In this document: positions 20,692 through 27,872 of the stretch, in pieces
How positions within the stretch are numbered: position 1 is the stretch's first letter
Layout of the letters: each line of letters begins with the position of its first letter
Source: Pigoraptor chileana
Taxonomy: Eukaryota > Opisthokonta > Filasterea
Assembly: GCA_943704495.1 (NCBI GenBank)
Contig: CALSCR010004119.1
Span: forward strand, 1 to 27,872
DNA length: 27,872 nucleotides
Direction of reading: 5' to 3'
Notes under the pieces: model-generated
What the model was told of the DNA's origin: nothing
Seen by the model: only the letters and a program-made list of their open reading frames with translations
Database searches by the model: none
Program-made: the position numbers and the translations under genes

Positions 20692-23600
20692 TCAGAAGAC
20701 CTGCACAAGGCAGCTTGTGGACCCATCTCGCCACACTCGCTTTCCGGCCATTTGAACAGTCGCGCGGCACAGCGGACACGTTCTCTCTCGTTCCAGCCAC
20801 GCGCCTACGCAATCCTCGCAGAAAATGTGCTGCAACGACACAATAATAACTGTGTTGTAAGTCACGAAGGATCGGTACGCACCATCAAGGGAAAAATAAA
20901 ACATCAACCCACGCGCACACATACACACAGTCACACGCACACACGACACGCCATACACAACACACAACCACGCGCACCTTGCAGTGGAGGGCAACAGGGT
21001 CCCGCAGGTCTTCCTGGCAAATGGCGCACGTGTTATCGGCCTCCGCAATCTGCTCCTTCGTGGCATATTGCCCGTATTGCTGTGCATGGCGTGGCAAAGC
21101 ACCGGACAATGACAATGGGGGTCGGCAAATGACGGCATCAGAGCGTCGTCACACATCGTCAGATTAATGCAGCGACCATGGAGTGTACGATACAGTGGCA
21201 ATGTGCGCACAATGACAAATTGGCGCAAAAGAGGACATACACATGCAACCCGCTTCTTGACGACATTTTGGCGGATGCGGGAATATTTCAGTGGCGGACA
21301 TCAGTCGGACACTTCAGCGCCAACAAAGGCTGTCCCATTGACAACTCGATCCGCCACAGACTCACTCCACCCACCCACCCACTCACACACACACACACAC
21401 ACACATGCCTTTGCAATCAGCCAATGGACACATCCAAAATTGACACTCACCAGTTCGTGTCGCACAAAAGCGCGCCAACTGAACCAGAACTGAGTTGTCT
21501 TTTCGACGACGCCCGTGATTTTGAAGGCAAGATACAGTCCTGTCACAAGGTGAGAGAAGACCTGCCACACAGAACAAGCATGCGCAATTGAGCCACATAC
21601 GAATGACGCAATGCGCTGTTCATCCACATTACCATCCTGTGCACATGCACGTACATGTACGCGCACACACACACACACATACACACACACACACACACAC
21701 ACATACCCGCACGCACAGGCAACACAGTGCTGGGGAACACACATAATCATACACCAAGTACAAGTACAGCAATTAAATCCACAGAAACAAGAAGAGTGCC
21801 CACCTGTCCATACGTATCGTCCAACAGATAAGTGTACCACACGGGAATTGGCAGAAGCGACCGGTATAGCTGGCTCACGTGCTCAATCAGGCTGTAGTAC
21901 TGGGCCTGTGAGCCAAATGAGAGGGGTGAGAAGTGAGGCCGTGTTGTTATGTATGGAATGAGACTGGAGATTGCAAAGTGTGCGAACAAAGTGGCATATG
22001 CGGCCGGATACTACTCGAATGAGTCGCGATAAGCAATGTGATGGGGTATGTGATGGGATAAACAAGAGAAAGAGAGACAGACAGAGAGAGGGAGGGAGAG
22101 GGAGAGAGAGGAGGAAAGGGTGAGTATGTGTGTGTGTGATTGAGTGACGCCTGTGCACACACTCACCGTCCGTTTGAATGGCGGCGATCCGCCCAGCACA
22201 ATGACCACCAACGCTTTAATCACCATGGTGATGTACTTTGCGACGGTGTCTGCGGAGTGCCGCGGAGGGGGATGTAGGATTCAAGTCAGTGTCTGAAGTG
22301 GTGTGTCCATGGACTCCACAAGCGAGGGACAGAGAGAGACAGGGACAGAGAGAGACAGAGATAGAGAGAGATAGAGAGAGATGTAGGATTCAAGTAAGGT
22401 CTTAAGCGGTATGCCCCTGGACTCCACAAGCGAGAGACAGGGGGACCTTTAGTACTCAAAACGCCCCCGGACATAAGCCATCGACTCCAAAGAGATGTAG
22501 GATTCAAGTCAGTGTCTTAAGCGCTGTGCCCATGGACTCCACAACTCCAAAGATAGAGAATGAAAGAGACAAGGTACACGACATCATGTCATGTTCATGT
22601 TGCGCGCCCAACACCAACGCATGCACACACCTGATATGCATATTATCCACAGTGTATTCCACAGGTCAATCGGATCGGGCGGAGGATTGAATATAAGGCT
22701 GCAAAGGTAGTGCACATGGCCAATCGCGGTAAATAAAATGGGGAGTGGGGTTGGTGGGAATGGTTGGTGGGAGTACGGGCCATTACGCACACACGCACTG
22801 CACACACTACACGCACAAGTGCCCACTCTGACTGCAACATTTACCGTCTCTACTTTAACATCCTTCAAATATACAGTGACAACAAGTTTTCCATTCTAAA
22901 CATAGCGGTCAACGTATATATTTCACTCGAGCGACAGGTGAAGGAGACGAGAGTGATATGAGGGAATAAGAGAGATTAGAGGGCCAAGTGGAGGATGCGA
23001 TGCAATCACCCAACATACCTGTAGTAGAGCTCGTCTGAGCGGAAAATATAATAAAACGCGATTGTGTGCGCAATGAGATTGACAATGCATAAAAGCAATC
23101 GTCCAACACTCCGCTGGTCCTGCATCGGGAGGGGGGGGAGGGGCAGGGGGGGTCAGACAGAAACATGGGTTTGTTGGCGTTTGGACAACGGATATCAAGT
23201 ACCACACACATCAATCATTCACACAAATCATTCGCACTCCTGTGTAGCACGAAGCACAAGTCCACAAACCTTCAATCCGACTTGCTTCACGATCGTGTAA
23301 TTTGCGTGCAGCAAGACGGTCGACAGCCAGCAATTGATAAGGATGCCTGCCACAAGAAGAAGGAAAATGTCGGAGTCAACTCGGTGTTCAGCCTCAATGC
23401 GCAATCTCCATGGACTCAATAAGAGAGAATGTGTGTTGAGTGTGTGTGTGTGTGTTGAGTGTGTGTTTGTGCAAGGGAGGGATTCAGGCCAGTGTCGTAA
23501 GGCCTGTTGTCCATTGATTGCACAGGAAACAGCAAGAGAGAACATATCGCAGAAATGCACAACACAAGAGGCCCAACCAACAACCACACAGGCAGGGGCA

Positions 23601-24621
23601 TACCTCACATGCACACAGGAACACACACACACAACACACACACACACACGCCACACGGCCAGAGCCACCCACCAAGTTTGTGACGGTACCCAAAGACAAG
23701 CAGTAGAAGCAAAAAGAAGGGAAGGGAGCGGTACGCCCACTGAATGAACGAGTCGAGCCCAATGCGCGACGTGGGATAATTCCCCGCACCCTCCTCTCCC
23801 GCGTTACCGGAGTTACCTCCCGACCCCTCTTGCTCCCCAACAGGCGTTTCAATGCCGTCCTCGTCGACGGTAAAGCCCGGTCGTCCGCCACCAAACTCGT
23901 GCGGGTTCCCACCAAAGTTGCCCCCATCGTCAACGTCCACCGAAGTATCATCGGGCCCCTCCGTCCCACCGTGGACCAGTGCATGGGAGTTCCCAGCTGC
24001 GCCTCCGTGCGCGGCAGACACGGTTGATGATGACATGGGATGCGCTCCTACCATTGGTACCGACGACCGCAAGTGTGCAGCACGACGGAGCGTCTGTCCG
24101 TCTTGAAACACCCTGTCGTTGTGTGAAATCCCGCCCGCGTGCGTGTGTTCATGCGACGATGCACCCGCCACTGCGGATGCATAGTGATGGTACACACCGG
24201 CGAGCTGCGATTGCTGTTGCGATGTTGGAATCGGTTGCTGTTGTTGTTGGCCCAGAAGCATGTGCTGCAGCTGCGACTGCTGTAGAGACGATTGAGGTGA
24301 CGTTGTCGATGCGGACAACTGAGTCGTCGTCGCCTGCCCACTGACACCGCCCACGGAAGAAAGCGGCTGTCCATTCTGCGAGAACGGAACAAGCTCCCGG
24401 AGTGCTTCAATGGTGTTTGTGATGCCCCGAAGCGAGAGTGTGTTGGGGAACAGCTGGTCGTCCGTTGACGCCGACGAATTTGTGCGCACCAGCGTGCGCG
24501 CTTGAAAGAGTGATCCTGACCCATTGCGCGAGTGGCCAAGACGGCGACCAGGCGGTATGATAGACGGAGGCGGCGCGGGATGCGCGTGCCCCCCGCCCCC
24601 CGATCCAGCAGAGTGCTGCAT
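20692..24621 (-). CDS. RNFT1/RNFT2-like membrane RING-type E3 ubiquitin ligase
   Basis: Nine exons on the minus strand: 24621-23673, 23346-23270, 23119-23019, 22698-22631, 22249-22167, 21905-21804, 21561-21451, 21079-20978 and 20829-20692, all GT..AG and phase-consistent; 576 residues. The first about 295 residues are disordered, rich in Ser, Gly, His and Gln, with a Q-rich stretch (HMLLGQQQQQPIPTSQQQSQ). About six hydrophobic segments follow, starting with SLPFFLLLLLVFGYR and including LCIVNLIAHTIAFYYIF. Family-typical SQLYRSLLPIPVWYTYLL precedes the C-terminal C3HC4 RING: CAIC (515, 518), C530, H532, C535, C538 and CPLC (549, 552). The end KRVWRDGSTSCLVQVF matches the family tail. Animal RNFT proteins sit in the ER membrane and promote protein degradation. 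The ATG at 24621 is chosen; the frame stays open upstream without another ATG, so a spliced upstream exon is possible. Confidence 0.9.
22271..22321 (-). repeat. Interspersed ~50-bp element, type A copy
   Basis: First of four element copies packed into RNFT intron 4 (22630-22250). The plus strand reads GATGTAGGATTCAAGTCAGT and ends CCATGGACTCCACAA, so the element is sense to the gene. Imperfect TCCCTCGC / CCCCTCCGC-type sequence flanks it. Confidence 0.85.
22380..22429 (-). repeat. Interspersed ~50-bp element, type A copy
   Basis: Second type A copy in RNFT intron 4, flanked by GA/CT microsatellite. The plus strand begins GATGTAGGATTCAAGTAAGG and ends CCTGGACTCCACAA. Confidence 0.85.
22447..22492 (-). 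repeat. Interspersed element, type B copy
   Basis: On the sense (minus) strand it reads CTTTGGAGTCGATGGCTTATG and ends GCGTTTTGAGTACTAAAG. It shares the GGAGTC head with type A but has a different tail. The same tail recurs at 26823-26869. Confidence 0.75.
22484..22553 (-). repeat. Interspersed ~50-bp element, type A copy, inserted into the type B copy
   Basis: The element occupies 22494-22543 and has the clearest consensus sequence. ACTCCAAAGA occurs on both sides (22484-22493 and 22544-22553); the left one is the end of the type B copy. This looks like a target-site duplication from a nested insertion. Confidence 0.75.
23370..23421 (-). repeat. Interspersed ~50-bp element, strongly diverged type A copy
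   Basis: In RNFT intron 1, ending 24 bp before the 3' splice site at 23347. The plus strand reads GTCGGAGTCAACTCGGTGTT and ends TCCATGGACTCAAT. The match is recognisable only in the two ends and the CCATGGACTC core. Confidence 0.45.
23479..23525 (-). repeat. Interspersed ~50-bp element, diverged type A copy
   Basis: Also in RNFT intron 1. The plus strand reads GGGATTCAGGCCAGTGTCGT and ends GTCCATTGATTGCACAG, in the same orientation as the other RNFT copies. Confidence 0.6.
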
Positions 24622-25456
24622 CAAGCACGCTGCCCAGGGATGAAACTCGTTCTCACCAGCCACCAACACAGAATTCCCTAAAAGGCCGCACACTTCGTGT
24701 ATGTCTATGTGTGTGTGTATGTCTCTCTCTCAGTGAAATGCCTATCTGTACGTCTATGTATGTGTATGTAGTATGTATGTATGTATATGTATGTACGTAT
24801 GCGTGTATATGTGTGTGTGTGCGTGAAATTGGGAATTGTCTATATCATCGAATATTTTTCCGCACTCAAACTCAAGCATTGAATCACAACAATAACCACA
24901 ACAGCAATAAAGACAGAGAAAACATTAGAGGCATAGAGAGCATTCTTCAAAGTGGATGAAAGAAGGAAGTGGCGATCCAGTTCCGTGCACTAAAACGCAT
25001 CCACACCAATGCAATTGTAATGTGAAGTGGTTGCGCAAGAAGTTACATCCATTTTTGTTTGCGGTGCTTTAATTCAGCCGAGGTGTCGCAAATCAGTCCT
25101 GTGCCAATCCCTTCCATTGCACTCAATTGTCACTGTTGTGCTGTCAGGCAGGAATTCGCGGTCATTCAACACACAAACACAACAACACTACTCTAGATTT
25201 AAAGGTGTGCGTGGGTGCCCTCACACGTGTATGAACTCTTAGATATTGTTCGGTTCTGTAAAACTGCACCGCATTTGCTTGTTCACATTTTGCGCGGTGC
25301 ACGAACCAGCATCGTTGTTACTACAGATCCCCTCATTGATAATCCACTTCGTATTGTCGCACGTATCGTTGTATCGTTCATATAGTTGCTTTGTGATCTG
25401 TCTGCCCGGTCTCGCAAGTGGATGGGAGAGTGCCTGATAAAGAGAAACCCATAACA
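24622..25456. other. Divergent intergenic region between RNFT and the Canopy-like gene
   Basis: 835 bp with no supportable gene. It includes a TATG/GTATGT microsatellite (about 24700-24820) next to the RNFT start and an A-rich patch (24870-24960). Either promoter could be here; no convincing TATA box or other motif was identified. Confidence 0.6.
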
Positions 25457-26582
25457 ATGGCCTCCGCACGCATTCGCTTGTGCAAACCCTGCCATCTTGT
25501 CGGCGTCATTGCGTTCGTGGCAATTGCACTGTCACTGCTGGGATGCGCCAGCGCTGCAATTCCCATGAGCATCCCGAGGCAGAATAAGTGCCAGAGTGAG
25601 TTTTTGCCTGGTGATCTCCATCGTTGTTGCTATTGTTGCAATCTCATTGTGTCCGTCTTTCAAGTCACAGACCATGTGTGAATAACACGTCACTTTACCG
25701 CCCAAATGCATCTTTCAAGTCTGTATATCCCTCGTGAACGAAGTCATCGACTACATTCGGACACGTGAAGATTCGGAAGAGCTTCCCTCTGACTTTTGTC
25801 GCCGTCTTTACGACTACCACGCGGAGACTGACGACCAAGGCAACATTGTGCGCTACGTGCCCGGCAAGGCCCCTATCTTGCTGCAAATGGAGTCACTTGG
25901 CCGCATTGGTGGCGCGCCTGCGCTGAGCTCTATGAAGCTTCTTGCGGATGCAATTCACACTTCAAAGGCGCTTATGGCACAGGTAGGATAGTCCACGTTT
26001 GTCCCCATGTATGTACATTTCTGCACAACAGAATATGGTAATGCGTCTGACCATCAGCCATAGTCTTTTGGTCTCCTCGCCGTTTGGTCTCGAGAGAGCC
26101 TTTTGTGACATGAAAGCAGACCTATGTCCGTTAACCACAGCTGCGCACAAATTTCTGTGTATCTTTCCGCAACACAGTGCCAGGAATGGTTTAATGCACA
26201 AAAGATAAATCTCGAGCGTTGGCGCCACGAGCACAGCCACCTGACGACGCTCAAGCCATTCCTATGCGACAACATATTCAACGCGGGTGCGTATCGTGTG
26301 TGTGCGTGTTTATGTGTGTTAACCATTGTCCTACTTGAGATTATGTGGAGTGGTGCTATGTTCGCACTCTCGTCCATAAATCCCGCCTTTAATGGGCCAC
26401 ACACCCACACACTCCCACACACACATAGGCACACACTTGCAACAAATACTCACACACAAATCACTCTCAACCACGCGGCACTCTTTGACACCGTGACAAA
26501 CGTTGATAACACACTCACACACACGCTCACACACACCACAGGTTGCAATCCCCCACCGCAGCGGGATGAGGGAGACTTGTGA
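25457..26582 (+). CDS. Canopy (CNPY)-like, saposin-fold secretory-pathway protein
   Basis: Four exons: 25457-25595, 25720-25982, 26178-26286 and 26542-26582, GT..AG and phase-consistent; 183 residues, the same size as animal Canopy proteins. A signal peptide is clear (hydrophobic VGVIAFVAIALSLLGCASA, likely cut near residue 35). The mature part has exactly six cysteines in a saposin/Canopy pattern: KCQIC, then DFCRRLYDY, CQEWFNAQ, FLC and GC close to the end. Canopy proteins (DUF3456) are ER chaperone-like factors that assist receptor folding. The order CxxC, C, C, C, C and the acidic tail fit, although the CxxC-to-third-Cys spacing (24) is shorter than in animal CNPY2. The C-terminus RDEGDL resembles but is not a canonical KDEL-type signal. 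A different saposin-like secreted protein remains possible. Confidence 0.6.
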
Positions 26583-27155
26583 GGACCGTCAACGCACTCT
26601 GCCTCCGTCCTGTCAATGTGGCATGCCTCACAAATGATCGTTAACTTCAACTGCGTGTGTGTGTGTGCAGGACAGTCCACGCAAAAAAACAATCAACTGC
26701 CCACATGGCTGGCTGCTGTGATTTGCGTGTATAATTTATTTGCATTTTTTACTGTTGGGCATCTTTGTCTCCCCCTCTCACTCTCTTTATCTCTGTCTCT
26801 GTCTCTCTCTCACTGTATTTTGCTTGTGGAGTCGGTGAGCTTATGCCTGAGGCGTTTTGAGTACTGAAGCTCGCTCCTTTATGCTTCGTCTGCGCGTGTT
26901 GGCCGTGCGTTTTTGGGCGCATGTGTATGTGTGCGAGCGTGCGTGCAGCTGGGACCTGCGCACTTCACATCGAGTGCAAACAATAGTATACTGTCCCCTT
27001 AGACAACAAACATGCTCATTCATTCTTCATTCGGCCATGAGTTGGTCCAACCGACCCACAGACGACGGTTTTAAATAGAAAAAGTTGGAAGAATTGCACA
27101 GAGTGATGGAAACGCGCTCATTCTGCGTTGGCGTGTAAGTGGAATGCATCGGGAG
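26583..27155. other. Convergent 3' intergenic region between the Canopy-like gene and SPRING
   Basis: 573 bp without a gene. It contains a CT tract (about 26775-26812) immediately followed by a type B repeat copy (26823-26869). No AATAAA is seen after either stop. Confidence 0.6.
26823..26869 (+). repeat. Interspersed element, type B copy
   Basis: Reads CTTGTGGAGTCGGTGAGC and ends GGCGTTTTGAGTACTGAAG, preceded by a CT microsatellite. The tail closely matches the type B copy at 22447-22492. It lies about 240 bp past the stop of the Canopy-like gene, in that gene's sense orientation. Confidence 0.75.
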
Positions 27156-27751
27156 CTAAGTAGGGTTCGGGTCGTAGCAGTATCTTCGAGCTGCATCCTT
27201 GTAGGCATTCTCGTGCATGACGCTCTTTGAAGATGTGCGACACGCGGCGACACACAATTCAAAGGGATCGCGGACGGCGAGGAAGACAAGATCACTCGCG
27301 CCGCGCAACAACTGCTCCAAGAAGGAGTGCTGTAAGAAAAAGACGACAACGCAAACAGAGGAGAATTGTATATGTCAACCAAAACGCACAATCGGGACGA
27401 AAGTGTAAGGGAGATGTGCATCGCAGTGGCAGAAGGTCGTATTAATTGACAATAACACGAGGTAGCACACCCAGATACGGACTCTAACAGCAATACATGC
27501 AACACAGTCACAGACACAGATACACAAAAAGCCACACACAGACACACACACACACACACACACAGAATCCCACCCTGCTTGGATCGAGACAACAGGACAC
27601 ACAATGCTCGAATTGATCGCAGCAGCCGATGTTGTTGCATCCGTCGCACGTATGGAGCACTGTCCAGTTACCCGTGTGCAGACAACAACCGCTGAGTCCC
27701 AGCTGGTCACGTGGGCACACGTATCCTGAAGGATCAGCCCCAGTGTGAGAC
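27156..27751 (-). CDS. SPRING1: SPRING (SREBP-regulating gene, C12orf49) homologue, 5' partial
   Basis: A Golgi membrane protein that in animals licenses the site-1 protease and so supports SREBP activation. Two exons are visible: about 27751-27574 and 27329-27156, joined in phase 0 across a GT..AG intron. The first gives ADPSGYVCPRDQL, then CDGCNNIGCCDQFEHCVSCC, the cysteine-rich family core. The second gives FELCVAACRTSSKSVMHENA and YKDAARRYCYDPNPT, then a stop at 27156. Cysteine spacing and the CRTSS.SV.HEN motif identify the family (DUF2054) with confidence. The N-terminal part with the membrane anchor lies beyond the right edge or in an unrecognised exon. The exact 5' end of the first visible exon is uncertain: AG at 27752 keeps ADPS, while an alternative AG at 27726 would start at GYVC. 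Confidence 0.9.
27541..27564. repeat. AC/GT microsatellite in the SPRING intron
   Basis: A CA-repeat on the plus strand, so GT on the sense strand, about 10 bp after the 5' splice site at 27573. Confidence 0.9.
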
Positions 27752-27840
27752 CTCAATTACGACACATGGTACACACAATGAATGTTATATACGAAAGTCC
27801 ATATTTGCAGTGCGTGTGAATACGTATGTGCTCGTGAGTA

Positions 27841-27872
27841 GTGTGTGTGTGGGGGGGGGGGGGGGGGGGGGG
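27841..27872. repeat. GT run ending in a 22-base G homopolymer at the window edge
   Basis: Bases 27841-27850 are GT repeats and 27851-27872 are all G. It may be a real low-complexity tract or an assembly edge artefact. Confidence 0.9.

Noticed and set aside
20935-21410. Regularly spaced AC repeats as a CRISPR-like array
   Set aside because: They are simple dinucleotide microsatellites inside introns of a nuclear gene, with no constant repeat-spacer pattern.
22868-22920. Possible extra RNFT exon reading VVTVYLKDVKVET on the minus strand
   Set aside because: It can only be joined out of phase, and exon 3 joins directly to the exon at 22698 to give the family sequence SDELYYSLIFNPPPDP.
23131-23152. 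G-rich tract in RNFT intron 2 as a functional quadruplex
   Set aside because: On the sense strand it is the C-rich pyrimidine tract before the exon at 23119, which is a sufficient explanation.

Overview
The window is nuclear DNA from an intron-rich unicellular eukaryote. Most genes are split by introns of 120-380 bp with GT..AG ends, introns are loaded with GT, CT and AC microsatellites, and there are no operons or Shine-Dalgarno sites. CFAP20 implies a cilium or flagellum. SPRING-like, Canopy-like, RNFT-like and tmcB-like genes fit a flagellated relative of animals, or another amorphean protist. That placement is inference; no rRNA or other marker is present.

Eight protein genes were found and their strands alternate perfectly: asparagine synthetase (+, 5' end missing, 261-2948), a 1798-residue multi-membrane PAS protein of the tmcB-like family (-, 9583-3588), CFAP20 (+, 13153-14028), a PRELI/PRELID3 lipid-transfer protein (-, 16013-15438, intronless), MOCS3/UBA4 (+, 16774-19605), an RNFT-type membrane RING E3 ligase (-, 24621-20692, nine exons), a Canopy-like secreted saposin-fold protein (+, 25457-26582) and the 3' part of a SPRING (SREBP-regulating gene) homologue (-, 27751-27156, running off the right edge). 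Neighbours are alternately convergent and divergent; the longest gene-free stretch is 9.6-13.1 kb.

The genes do not form one pathway. ASNS is amino-acid metabolism, MOCS3 is sulphur transfer for molybdopterin and tRNA thiolation, PRELI is mitochondrial lipid traffic, CFAP20 is axonemal, and RNFT, Canopy and SPRING belong to the secretory pathway.

The most unusual content is not protein coding. (1) MOCS3 contains what looks like a minor-spliceosome U12-type AT-AC intron (18073-18363). (2) A family of about 12 copies of a roughly 50-bp element, with two subtypes sharing a head, is scattered through introns. Two copies are flanked by direct repeats like target-site duplications. Every intronic copy lies in the sense orientation of its host gene, and its core resembles part of a tRNA. 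(3) Introns tend to have a stereotyped layout, with GT repeats after the 5' splice site and CT or AC repeats before the 3' splice site. (4) A good RFX X-box lies upstream of CFAP20.
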